Assembly: GCF_001984035.1 (NCBI RefSeq)
Contig: NZ_CP019449.1
Coordinates: forward strand, 558,001-622,000
Length of the DNA stretch: 64,000 nucleotides
Direction of reading: 5' to 3'
From: Sphingopyxis sp. QXT-31
GTDB taxonomy: Bacteria > Pseudomonadota > Alphaproteobacteria > Sphingomonadales > Sphingomonadaceae
The notes beneath the pieces are model-generated. The model did no database searches. It was not told the origin of the DNA and was given only the letters and a program-made list of their open reading frames with translations. Positions 7,290-15,153 of this stretch are shown here, piece after piece. The position numbers and the translations under genes were made by a program. Numbering within the stretch: position 1 is the first letter of the stretch; every line of letters starts with the position of its first letter.

Positions 7290-7876
7290 ACCGGCGGTGG
7301 CTCCGCGCGACCGCGGCCTGCGGCGCGTTCTTTTGCGGGCTGTTCGGCGCGGCCGCGATCCTCGCGCCGCAGCCGCGGCTCATATGGAACGCGAGCGCGA
7401 GCGTGCCGGTGGGGCTCTACGCCATCGACGTCGGCGCCAAGCCTGCGCGCGGCGACCTCGTCGCCATTGCGCCGCCCGCGCCGCTCTCCACCTGGCTTTC
7501 GAAGCGCGGCTATCTGCCGCGCGGTGTGCCGCTTCTGAAGCGCGTCGCCGCAACGCACGGCGCGCTCGTCTGCCGCAGCGGCGTCTTCGTCACGATCGAC
7601 GGCGCGCCTGCGGCGCGCGCGCGATCGGCCGACCGTATGGGACGAACGCTGCCGCTCTGGCTCGGCTGCCGCCGGCTGGAGCGCGGCGAGCTGTTCGTCC
7701 TCGGCCTGTCTCCCGACAGCCTCGACGGTCGATATTTCGGGCCGCTGCCGGCGTCCGCCGTCATCGGCACCGCGCATCCCATTTTCACCCGCGACGCTTC
7801 CGGCGCGCCGCTTCGCTGGCGCCGGATCGGCGCGCGGCATTCCACCAACTTGCCGGACGAGGAACAGACATCATGA
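7286..7876 (+). CDS. traF: TraF, S26-family conjugative signal peptidase
   Basis: A 196-aa membrane-anchored serine protease of the TraF type. In RP4 TraF matures and cyclises the TrbC pilin, and a trbC gene is present at 16871. One membrane helix occupies residues 8-28 (ACGAFFCGLFGAAAILA). The catalytic serine motif is NASASVPVGLYAID (about 33-46), and the general-base lysine lies in PLLKRVAA (about 88-95). The closing block GRYFGPLPASAVIGTAHPIF is also typical. It overlaps DUF2840 and DUF736 copy 3 by four bases each. Confidence 0.93.
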   Translation: MNRRWLRATAACGAFFCGLFGAAAILAPQPRLIWNASASVPVGLYAIDVGAKPARGDLVAIAPPAPLSTWLSKRGYLPRGVPLLKRVAATHGALVCRSGVFVTIDGAPAARARSADRMGRTLPLWLGCRRLERGELFVLGLSPDSLDGRYFGPLPASAVIGTAHPIFTRDASGAPLRWRRIGARHSTNLPDEEQTS

Positions 7877-8205
7877 TGATCGGAAGCTTTCAAACCGCAG
7901 GCGAGGGCTACGCAGGATCGATCCGGACCCTCCTGCTCGACGCGATGATCGCGATCGTTCCGGCTGCGCCGTCCGACGCGGAAAATGCGCCGGGCTGGCG
8001 GGTGCTGCTAGTCGAGGCCGACGATGGCGTCGAGATCAGAGCGGGCTGGGACCGGAGCGGCGAGCGCGCCGGTTCCTATATCGCGCTGCAGATCGACGAC
8101 CCGGCCTTGCCGGCACCGCTTCGCGCCAATCTCATTCGCTCCACGCGAAACGAGGATGAATATCATCTTCTGTGGTCGCGCCCGGCACCGCAGGCGAAGG
8201 GCTGA
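7873..8205 (+). CDS. DUF736 family protein, copy 3
   Basis: A 110-aa DUF736 protein (MMIGSFQTAGEGYAGSIRTL...), the most diverged of the three in the window but keeping the ends IGSF and EDEYHLLWSRP. Unlike copies 1 and 2 it has no leader of its own and is coupled to traF by a four-base overlap, so it is made with the transfer proteins. The role is unknown. Confidence 0.87.
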   Translation: MMIGSFQTAGEGYAGSIRTLLLDAMIAIVPAAPSDAENAPGWRVLLVEADDGVEIRAGWDRSGERAGSYIALQIDDPALPAPLRANLIRSTRNEDEYHLLWSRPAPQAKG

Positions 8206-8208
8206 GCG

Positions 8209-8937
8209 ATGCGGCCTTCGGCTCGCTCGGCGCGCTTCCGCGCCATGCGCATCGCCGCTGCCGCCTTGCTGGCGCCCGCGGCGCTGCCTGCCGTTCCGGC
8301 GGCAGCGCGCGATGCTGCCACCGCCGCGCCTGCCGCTCAACCTTATGCACCGCATGTGAGCGAGGCTTCGCAGCGGTTCGCCATTCCCGAGGCATGGATA
8401 TGGCGCGTCATGCATGTGGAGAGCCGCGGCCGATCGCGCGCCGTGTCGCACGCGGGGGCGATGGGATTGATGCAGATCATGCCCGCGACCTGGGCCATGC
8501 TGACTGCGCGATATGGGCTGGGCTCAGACCCCTTCGATACGCGCGCGAACATCCATGCGGGTGCAGCCTATCTGCGCATGATGTGGGACCGATATGGCGT
8601 CGTCTCGCTCATGCTCGCCGCCTATAATGCGGGTCCCGGCCGCGCCGACGCCTATGTGGCCGGACGGCGCCGACTTCCCGCCGAGACCATCGCTTATGTT
8701 GCCGCGATTGCTCCGGCGATCGGCGCATCGGGCATCGCTTCGCTCGCCCCCGCGCCGACACCGACGGCACCGTCCTGGCGCAGCGCATCGTTGTTCACCG
8801 AACGCTCCGGCGACGATGCGGCTGCGCAGCCCGGTGCAACTCCGCTGCAATCCGGGCGCAGCGCAAATGCAGCGGAAGGTGCATCACCTCGCGCGCCTGC
8901 GGCGCTCTTCGTTCCGCTTTCCGGCCGCGACCAATGA
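8209..8937 (+). CDS. Lytic transglycosylase, SLT domain (conjugation type)
   Basis: A 242-aa secreted protein. A signal peptide covers about residues 1-35 (an alternative start at 8245, MRIAAAALLAPAALPAVPAAA, gives a cleaner one). The SLT domain follows at about 45-165: AIPEAWIWRVMHVESRGRSRAVSHAGAMGLMQIMPATW holds the catalytic glutamate in HVESRG, and VSLMLAAYNAGPG is the usual second motif. It cleaves peptidoglycan to let the secretion channel cross the cell wall. The C-terminal 75 residues are low-complexity Ala/Pro. It directly follows traF and DUF736 and precedes the oriT/relaxase region. Confidence 0.9.
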   Translation: MRPSARSARFRAMRIAAAALLAPAALPAVPAAARDAATAAPAAQPYAPHVSEASQRFAIPEAWIWRVMHVESRGRSRAVSHAGAMGLMQIMPATWAMLTARYGLGSDPFDTRANIHAGAAYLRMMWDRYGVVSLMLAAYNAGPGRADAYVAGRRRLPAETIAYVAAIAPAIGASGIASLAPAPTPTAPSWRSASLFTERSGDDAAAQPGATPLQSGRSANAAEGASPRAPAALFVPLSGRDQ

Positions 8938-9019
8938 CCCATCGCGCCTCGCCTTCGATGGCTTGCCGGGACCTGTTGGCTCGGGGGTTTTGGCTCGGCT
9001 GGGAGGAGAAGGGGGCATG

Positions 9020-9049
9020 GCAAGATAAAAGACCGGCCAGCTCGCTGGC
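9020..9049 (-). other. oriT: Candidate origin of transfer (oriT) with nic site
   Basis: On the minus strand the sequence TATCTTGC (9027 to 9020) fits the MOBP nic pattern YATC(C/T)TG|Y. It is preceded on that strand by the inverted repeat GCCAGC-GA-GCTGGC (9049-9036), the arrangement seen in RP4 oriT. It lies 110 bases before the relaxase gene in the only sizeable gap of the transfer region. I infer nicking between 9021 and 9020. Confidence 0.42.
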
Positions 9050-9159
9050 GGTATGCGGTTGGCTTGTCTCGGCTTTTGCGTATGGCACGTCGCCCGCCGC
9101 GCCATCTTTGATGCGGGATATGTCTTCCTTTCAACGGCTTGCCGTCTGGCACGCAGTCG

Positions 9160-10902
9160 ATGAGCGGTGACGACAATGATTTCCGGATCAGGCCGGGACG
9201 GGGGAGAGACGCGGGGGCGGGTTCTGCTGCCCGCGGCAAGCGGCTCGCGGCGGAAGTGCGGCGCGCGGCCGCGCGTTCCGGCGCCACGCGGCTCCGGCGC
9301 GCCGGGCCTCCGCGCGGCGGGACCGGCCGCCACGGGCGTGGTCGCCGGGCGCTTGCGGTCATCCGGCGCGGCGCGGCGATGCGCCGTGTCACCGTGATGG
9401 CGCGGATCGTCCGGCATCGCGGGGCGGGGTTTCGCGCCGCTCCGCTCGGACGTCACATAGCCTATCTCGAACGCGACGGCGTGACCCACGACGGACGCGA
9501 CGCCTCGATGTTCGATGCCGCCGGCGATGAGGCCGATCGCGGAGCCTTCGCTGAGCGCTGCGGCGGCGATCGTCACCACTTCCGCTTTATCGTCAGTCCC
9601 GAGGATGCGGCCGAGCTTGGAGACCTGCGCGGCTACACGCGCGACCTGATGCGCCAGCTCGAGATCGATCTCGAGACGCGCCTCGACTGGGTCGCGGTCG
9701 ATCATTGGAATACCGACAATCCGCACATCCATGTCCTGCTGCGCGGGGTCGCGCCCGATGGCACTGATCTCGTCGTCGACCGGGGCTATATGGCAGAGGG
9801 TGTGCGCGGCCGAGCGTCGGAGATCGCGACCTTGGAGCTTGGCCCCAGGAGCGAGCTTCAGGTCGATGCGGCGCTGCACCGCGAAGTCGAGGCCGAGCGC
9901 TGGACCAGCCTCGACGCCGAACTCGCGCGGCGATCGCGCGAGAATGAAATCGTCGACCTCCGTCCGGTCGCGGGGCGCGAGGCGGGAACCAACCAGCACC
10001 TGCTGGGGCGCGTCGCGAAGCTCGAAGCGCTGGGGCTCGCCTCGCGCATCGGCCCCGCCCAATATCTCATCGATCCGGCGGCCGAGGAGCGGCTTCGCGC
10101 CATCGGGGAACGCGGCGATATCATCAAGACCATGCACCGCGAGATGTCGGCGCGCGGGATCGCATTCGATCCTTCGGCCCTGGCAATCGGCGAACAGGGC
10201 GAACGGGCAGTCATCGGCCGCCTCGTCGCACGCGGGCTCGACGACGAACTCGCGGGCTCCGCCTACGCGATCGTCGACGGGGTGGATGGCCGAACCCACC
10301 ATATCCGCTTTCCAGACCTCGAGTGGACTGGCGACGCAAAGCCTGGCGCAATCGTCGAGCTGAGGCACTGGGACGGCCGCGACGGCGCCCGCCACATCTC
10401 GCTCGCGGTTCGCTCGGACCTCCCGCTCGGCGAGCAGGTGGAGGCCCGCGGCGCGACCTGGCTCGATCGGCAGCTTGCTGCGCCCGACCGGTCGATGCGC
10501 TCGCAAGGGTTCGGCCGCGAGGTCCGGGATGCGATGAAGGCGCGCACCGCCTTTCTCGAGCGCGAGGAATTGTTGCCGCGCGGTTTGGAGCGCCGGTCAT
10601 CCCGGGAGCGGATCGAGACACTCCGCCGCAGCGAGCTGGACGCGGCCGTCGACGCGATCGCGGCGCGGACCGGACTCGAGCATCGGCCATCGGCACCGGG
10701 CGAGCATGTGAGCGGTATCTACCGCGAGCGCGTGCTGCTCGCCTCGGGACGCTTCGCGATGATCGACGACGGGCTCGGCTTCCAGCTCGTGCCCTGGCGG
10801 CCAGCGCTCGAGCCGCACCTCGGAAAGCATATCAGCGGTACCGCGACAGCGACCGGCGGCATCGACTGGTCACTCGGCCGCGGCCGCGGGATCGGCATCT
10901 GA
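9160..10902 (+). CDS. Relaxase of the VirD2/RlxS (MOBP) type, DUF3363
   Basis: A 580-aa relaxase that would nick oriT and lead the strand through the type IV channel. The N-terminal 80 residues are a basic linker. The relaxase core starts near MARIVRHRGAGFRAAPLGRHIAYLERDG. The metal-binding motif is DHWNTDNPHIHVLLRG, about residues 181-196, with VDRGYMAEGVRGRASEIATLELGPR after it. The C-terminal half matches DUF3363 of alphaproteobacterial relaxases (DLVARGLDDELAGSAYAIVDG, LGLASRIGPAQYLIDP). The start at 9160 (MSGDDNDFRIRPGRGR) is preferred to 9139. traG follows after 18 bases. Confidence 0.92.
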   Translation: MSGDDNDFRIRPGRGRDAGAGSAARGKRLAAEVRRAAARSGATRLRRAGPPRGGTGRHGRGRRALAVIRRGAAMRRVTVMARIVRHRGAGFRAAPLGRHIAYLERDGVTHDGRDASMFDAAGDEADRGAFAERCGGDRHHFRFIVSPEDAAELGDLRGYTRDLMRQLEIDLETRLDWVAVDHWNTDNPHIHVLLRGVAPDGTDLVVDRGYMAEGVRGRASEIATLELGPRSELQVDAALHREVEAERWTSLDAELARRSRENEIVDLRPVAGREAGTNQHLLGRVAKLEALGLASRIGPAQYLIDPAAEERLRAIGERGDIIKTMHREMSARGIAFDPSALAIGEQGERAVIGRLVARGLDDELAGSAYAIVDGVDGRTHHIRFPDLEWTGDAKPGAIVELRHWDGRDGARHISLAVRSDLPLGEQVEARGATWLDRQLAAPDRSMRSQGFGREVRDAMKARTAFLEREELLPRGLERRSSRERIETLRRSELDAAVDAIAARTGLEHRPSAPGEHVSGIYRERVLLASGRFAMIDDGLGFQLVPWRPALEPHLGKHISGTATATGGIDWSLGRGRGIGI

Positions 10903-10920
10903 CCGGACAGGAGAAAGCCC

Positions 10921-12912
10921 ATGAACGACCGCATCCTCTGGGGACAAATCACCGTCATCTTCCTGATCGTCCTCGGCGCGGTATGGACCGCGACGCAGTG
11001 GACGGCATGGGAGCTTGGCTATCAAGCGGCGCTCGGCGATCCCTGGTTCCGCCTATCGGGCTATCCCGTCTATCCCCCGCCGGCCTTCTTCTGGTGGTGG
11101 TTCGCCTTCGATGCCTATGCGCCGCCGGTCTTCTATCGCGGCGCGGCAATCGCGGCGTCGGGCGGCTTCCTGTCGATCATCGTCGCGATCTTCATGTCGA
11201 TCTGGCGCGCCCGCGAGCGGCGCCGCGCCGAGACTTATGGCTCAGCGCGCTGGGCGAGCGACCGCGAGGTTCGCGCCGCCGGCATGCTCGGCGAGGACGG
11301 GGTGATCATCGGGCGGCTTGGCAAACGCTATCTGCGCCATGATGGCGCCGAGCATCTGCTCTGTTTCGCGCCGACTAGGTCGGGGAAGGGCGTCGGTCTC
11401 GTCATCCCCACGCTGCTCACATGGCCCGGTAGCTGCATCGTCCATGACATCAAGGGCGAGAATTGGGAGCTCACGGCAGGCTTTCGGGCGAAGCATGGCC
11501 GCGTGCTGCTCTTCGATCCGACCAACAAGGCGTCGGCCGCCTATAATCCGCTCTTCGAGGTCCGCCGCGGCGAGTGGGAGGTGCGCGACGTGCAGAATGT
11601 CGCCGATGTGCTCGTCGATCCCGAGGGCAGCCTCGAAAAAAGAAACCATTGGGAGAAGACGAGCCACGCACTCCTCGTCGGTGCGATCCTTCATGTCCTT
11701 TATGCCGAAGAGGACAAGACGCTCGCGGGCGTCGCCGCTTTCTTGTCGGACCCGCGCCGCCCGATCGAGACGACGCTGCGGCGCATGAAGACGACGAAGC
11801 ACCTCGGTACATCGGTTCACCCGGTGGTGGCTGCAGCGGCACAGGAGTTGCTCAACAAGAGCGAGAATGAGCGGTCGGGCGTGCTCTCGACCGCCATGTC
11901 CTTTCTCGGCCTCTACCGCGACCCGGTCATCGCCGCCGTCACCGGATCGTCCGAATGGCGGATCGCCGACCTCATGGAGGATGATGTCCCGGTCTCGCTC
12001 TATCTCGTCGTACCGCCGGGAGACATCAGTCGAACCAAGCCGCTGATCCGCCTCATCCTCAATCAGATCGGAAGGCGCCTTACCGAGGAGCTCAACCCCG
12101 CGGCGCGGCCGCGCCGGCTATTGCTGATGCTCGACGAATTCCCGGCGCTCGGGCGGCTCGATTTCTTCGAAAGCGCGCTGGCCTTCATGGCCGGATACGG
12201 CATCAAGGCTTTCCTGATTGCGCAGTCGCTTAACCAGATCGAGAAGGCTTATGGCCAGAACAACGCGATCCTCGACAATTGCCATGTCCGCGTCAGTTTC
12301 GCGACGAACGACGAGCGAACCGCCAAGCGCATATCGGACGCACTCGGGACCGCCACCGAACAGCGAGCGATGAAGAATTATGCCGGCCACCGGCTCTCGC
12401 CCTGGCTCGGTCACCTGATGATATCGCGTACCGAGACGGCCCGCGCATTGCTCACGCCCGGCGAGGTGATGCAGCTTCCGCCCGACGACGAGATCGTGAT
12501 GGTCGCGGGTCTTGCGCCGATCCGGGCGAGGAAGGCGCGATATTTTCTCGACGCCCGGTTTCGTGCTCGGATCATTGCGCCGCCCGATCGGAAGGCCGGA
12601 CCGATGAAGCCTCATGACTGGGCGCGGAGAGAAGAAGCTGCGCCCGCTCCGGCTCGTCTCGCGCTGCCCGCGCCTGAAGCGAAGGAGCACGACAGCGAGA
12701 GCGACACTGCGAATAGCGGGATCCGGCAGGAACCCCAGCTTCCGGAACATGAAGATGTCGCGCCGCCAAGCCGTCCTGTGCAGGGCGAGTTCGACTATGC
12801 CGACGACGACGCACAGGGCGACGCAGCCCGCGCCCGCGCCGCTGCCGATCGCCGCCTGTCGCGCGCGGCGCGCAATGCCTCGCTCGATCCCGGTGACGGG
12901 ATCGACCTGTGA
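10921..12912 (+). CDS. traG: TraG/VirD4 type IV coupling protein
   Basis: A 663-aa coupling ATPase that hands the relaxase-DNA complex to the secretion channel at the inner membrane. Two membrane segments lie near residues 7-28 and 72-95. Walker A is APTRSGKGVG (about 150-158); Walker B is LLLMLDEFPALGRL (about 399-412), with the following AFLIAQSLNQIEKAYG sensor region. The last 80 residues are charged and disordered. GGAG precedes the ATG by 8 bases. It overlaps the ribbon-helix-helix gene by four bases. Confidence 0.95.
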   Translation: MNDRILWGQITVIFLIVLGAVWTATQWTAWELGYQAALGDPWFRLSGYPVYPPPAFFWWWFAFDAYAPPVFYRGAAIAASGGFLSIIVAIFMSIWRARERRRAETYGSARWASDREVRAAGMLGEDGVIIGRLGKRYLRHDGAEHLLCFAPTRSGKGVGLVIPTLLTWPGSCIVHDIKGENWELTAGFRAKHGRVLLFDPTNKASAAYNPLFEVRRGEWEVRDVQNVADVLVDPEGSLEKRNHWEKTSHALLVGAILHVLYAEEDKTLAGVAAFLSDPRRPIETTLRRMKTTKHLGTSVHPVVAAAAQELLNKSENERSGVLSTAMSFLGLYRDPVIAAVTGSSEWRIADLMEDDVPVSLYLVVPPGDISRTKPLIRLILNQIGRRLTEELNPAARPRRLLLMLDEFPALGRLDFFESALAFMAGYGIKAFLIAQSLNQIEKAYGQNNAILDNCHVRVSFATNDERTAKRISDALGTATEQRAMKNYAGHRLSPWLGHLMISRTETARALLTPGEVMQLPPDDEIVMVAGLAPIRARKARYFLDARFRARIIAPPDRKAGPMKPHDWARREEAAPAPARLALPAPEAKEHDSESDTANSGIRQEPQLPEHEDVAPPSRPVQGEFDYADDDAQGDAARARAAADRRLSRAARNASLDPGDGIDL

Positions 12913-13340
12913 GCCGCGCCCATATCAAGCAGACGTTCCGCCTCGACGCTGGCCTCGTGCGAAGCGTGGAAGATCGGGCCCGCCAGCGCGGCACCACCAA
13001 GACCGAGGTCGTGGAGGCCGCGCTTACCGCCTTGTTGCTGCCCCAAGATCAGGACCGTGCCGAGGCCTTGCTGATCCGGCGCCTCGACCGCTTGGGCCGG
13101 CTCTTGGAACGCCTCGAATGGCATACCGACCTCACCAACGAGACGCTGGCGCTCTTTGTGCGGCACTGGCTTAACAGCACGACACCGCTTCCCGACGCCG
13201 CGCTCGCTGCGGCGCAGGCGACCGGCAAGCGGCGGTGGGAGGGATTTGTCGATGCACTCGCGAAGCGGATGGATGGTGGCGCCAAGCTGGCGGCAGAATT
13301 GAGCCGCGGCGAAGCTCAATCGGACCCGGCGAGGAAATAG
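12909..13340 (+). CDS. CopG-type ribbon-helix-helix protein, transfer accessory factor
   Basis: A 143-aa protein starting with GTG and coupled to traG. The N-terminus, HIKQTFRLDAGLVRSVEDRARQRGTTKTEVVEAALTALL, is a ribbon-helix-helix DNA-binding domain. The rest is helical and charged (RLDRLGRLLERLEWHTDLTNETLALFVRHWL). Such proteins stand between traG and trbB in this family of transfer modules and may bind oriT or regulate transfer; RP4 TraJ/TraK are functional parallels. Its last 25 bases overlap the convergent radC-like gene, which suggests that the neighbouring cassette was inserted here. Confidence 0.82.
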   Translation: MSRAHIKQTFRLDAGLVRSVEDRARQRGTTKTEVVEAALTALLLPQDQDRAEALLIRRLDRLGRLLERLEWHTDLTNETLALFVRHWLNSTTPLPDAALAAAQATGKRRWEGFVDALAKRMDGGAKLAAELSRGEAQSDPARK

Positions 13341-14287
13341 GCGCGGAGGCGGTGGGACACGTCGGGGTTGAGCTCGACGAAGACGCGGCGACCATCGTAG
13401 AGGTCAGGCTTTCGCCGGATGAGGTTGGCGTCGCAAAGCTTCTGGCAGAGGCGAATGGCGCTGCTCATGGGAATGCTGGGTGTGACGCATAGCGAGGTTA
13501 CCGAGATGGGCTTTCGCTCGCATTCGTGGATGAAGAGGTCGACCAACATCTCCCAGGCCGGATCGCCGAAGAGTTCGGGCGCGCCGAGTAATTGCTGGCG
13601 AAGCAGCCGTCTCCGCATCATTGCTCGGGCATTGGCGAGCGCCAAGTCCTCGTCGTCCGAGGTCTGCTGGTTGTCGGGGCTGCGGAGCGTGAAAGGCGCT
13701 GCTGGATCCCGATTGGCCGTCGGATCCCGATTGATGAGGTGATGTGTGTAGGCGGCGGTGACGACGATATGGTCGAGCACCTCGATCCCGAGCGAACGGC
13801 CTATCTGGTCGAGGCGCCGCGTCACCTCGATATCTTCCGCGCTTGGGTTGGGATCGCCGCTCGGATGATTGTGCACGAGGATGATCGCGGCGGCGTTCAC
13901 CTCGAGCGCACGGCGAAAGATGGTTCGCGGATAGAGGCTGATCTGGGAAATCGTCCCGCGCTGCATCTCTTCGTCGGCGATCAGGCGGTGCGAAGAATCC
14001 AGAAAAAGGATGCGGAAGCGCTCGTCGGCAAGGCTGCCCATCGACAGGATCAGATACTGTCTGACCTCAGCTGCGAACGGATCGATGCGAATTCCGCGGA
14101 TGTCGGAACTCGCCGCCGCGATTGCGGCGTCGCGGGCATGAAGGATCAGGGACGCCACTGGCGAATTGCTGCCGACGATCCTCGCTATGGCCTCGGGCTC
14201 TTGTGCCCACAGGCGGCCGAGCGACTGGAATTCGTCTAGGAGAGCGTTGGCGACTGCTGCGCCGCGTCCCGGGGCTGCGATTTCCAC
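13316..14287 (-). CDS. RadC-type JAB/MPN protein fused to a C-terminal winged helix
   Basis: The conserved part begins near VEIAAPGRGAAVANALLDEFQSLGRLWAQEPEAIARIVG. The JAB/MPN+ metalloprotease-like domain has the canonical HNHPSGDPNPSAEDIEVTRRLDQIGRSLGIEVLDHIVV. After a linker with repeated NRDP, the last 100 residues form a MarR-like winged helix (ISVTSLCVTPSIPMSSAIRLCQKLCDANLIRRKPDLYDGRRVFVELNPDVSHRLRAYF). The start is uncertain: GTG 14287 lacks a clear ribosome site and overlaps the upstream gene, so coupling or a start further upstream is possible. RadC-family roles remain unsettled; the winged helix points to DNA binding. Confidence 0.78.
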   Translation of the reverse strand: MEIAAPGRGAAVANALLDEFQSLGRLWAQEPEAIARIVGSNSPVASLILHARDAAIAAASSDIRGIRIDPFAAEVRQYLILSMGSLADERFRILFLDSSHRLIADEEMQRGTISQISLYPRTIFRRALEVNAAAIILVHNHPSGDPNPSAEDIEVTRRLDQIGRSLGIEVLDHIVVTAAYTHHLINRDPTANRDPAAPFTLRSPDNQQTSDDEDLALANARAMMRRRLLRQQLLGAPELFGDPAWEMLVDLFIHECERKPISVTSLCVTPSIPMSSAIRLCQKLCDANLIRRKPDLYDGRRVFVELNPDVSHRLRAYFLAGSD

Positions 14288-14724
14288 GAGATGTGCCAGG
14301 ACGGATCGCTGCCGAACTGCTTCAGGCGACGCTGGTGATGCCAGGTTGCAAGGATGAGCAGGGGTGGTACCAGCCAGGACGATGCGACCTGCATCGTCAG
14401 ATACACGACAGGACTGATGGAGAGGTCCACGGCTCGGCTCAGATGGGCGAGCAGTGGTAAAGCATGAAGGATCGCCGCGGGAATGGTCCAGAAGCGGTAC
14501 GCGATCATCGCCAAGGCTAGCGTCGAGAGAGCGCCGAATGCGTCTTGCGCGAGATATCCAATATCGAGCGCATAATATGAGACCAGCCCTGAAGCGACCA
14601 ACAAGCGATCCCAGACCACAATGGTAACGGCTATCCCGACCATCGCTCGCTCCGGGCCGCCCCCCTTCCACGCCGCATAGACGAGAGCGATCAGCAGTAT
14701 CGTGGCGAAAATGGCTATGCGCAT
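14236..14724 (-). CDS. Unknown multi-pass membrane protein, 162 aa
   Basis: Not recognised. About four membrane segments are visible (IAIFATILLIALVYAAW, AMVGIAVTIVVWDRLLVASGL, FGALSTLALAMIAYRFWTIPAAILHALPLLAHL, SPVVYLTMQVASSWLVPPLLILATW), followed by a basic, soluble tail. It is the third gene of the reverse-strand cassette luxR-like, 109-aa, this gene, radC-like. Its end overlaps the radC-like frame by about 50 bases, so translation may be coupled. It probably acts with the membrane-anchored LuxR-type protein two genes upstream; that is inference from neighbourhood only. Confidence 0.65.
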   Translation of the reverse strand: MRIAIFATILLIALVYAAWKGGGPERAMVGIAVTIVVWDRLLVASGLVSYYALDIGYLAQDAFGALSTLALAMIAYRFWTIPAAILHALPLLAHLSRAVDLSISPVVYLTMQVASSWLVPPLLILATWHHQRRLKQFGSDPSWHISWKSQPRDAAQQSPTLS

Positions 14725-14765
14725 TCTCGTGACTTTTCATGCGGATCGCTCTCGGTCAATTCGCT

Positions 14766-15095
14766 TCATGCAGCCGACGAAAGCGGACCGACCTCCGTGC
14801 CGGCAACGGACGGGCATTCGCGCAGATCGTAGCCGGCCGTTTCCTTGCCGATCTCGGCCAGTTCATTGTGCGCACGAAGAATGCTGCCGCTGACCTTGAC
14901 GAGCGACATCTGCGCCTCGACCAGGCGCATGATCGTTCCTTGGCCGGTCTTCGCCGGCGCGCCGATCGCTCGCCGTGCCATAACGACGCTGGTCGTGAGC
15001 GAAGCCACGGCGATCAGGGCGTCGTCGATACTTCCTTCGGCGTTTGGAACGTCGCGATGCAGCCGGGCCGCCATTGCGGCAATATTCTGAGACAT
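14766..15095 (-). CDS. Unknown small protein, 109 aa
   Basis: Not recognised. The protein (MSQNIAAMAARLHRDVPNAEGSIDDALIAVASLTTSVVMARR...) is mainly helical, with no signal peptide or membrane segment. The central part, GQGTIMRLVEAQMSLVKVSGSILRAHNELAEIG, could form an amphipathic helical hairpin. The ATG is preceded by AAGGAGA at ideal spacing, so the gene is likely real. It lies between the LuxR-type gene and the 162-aa membrane protein, same strand. Confidence 0.68.
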   Translation of the reverse strand: MSQNIAAMAARLHRDVPNAEGSIDDALIAVASLTTSVVMARRAIGAPAKTGQGTIMRLVEAQMSLVKVSGSILRAHNELAEIGKETAGYDLRECPSVAGTEVGPLSSAA

Positions 15096-15153
15096 AGGTT
15101 CTCCTTCGCCGAAGCCGCAGAGCCTCAGCCAATTGGACCGATTTGAAGAGAGG

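Noticed and set aside
8934..9170. A 78-aa frame coupled by ATGA to the transglycosylase gene
   Set aside because: No family resemblance, and it covers the candidate nic site and inverted repeat; I read the gap as oriT.
13316..14740. The full 474-aa frame of the radC-like gene
   Set aside because: The first 150 residues are noise that overlaps a better membrane-protein gene at 14236-14724; RadC-like sequence begins only near 14290.
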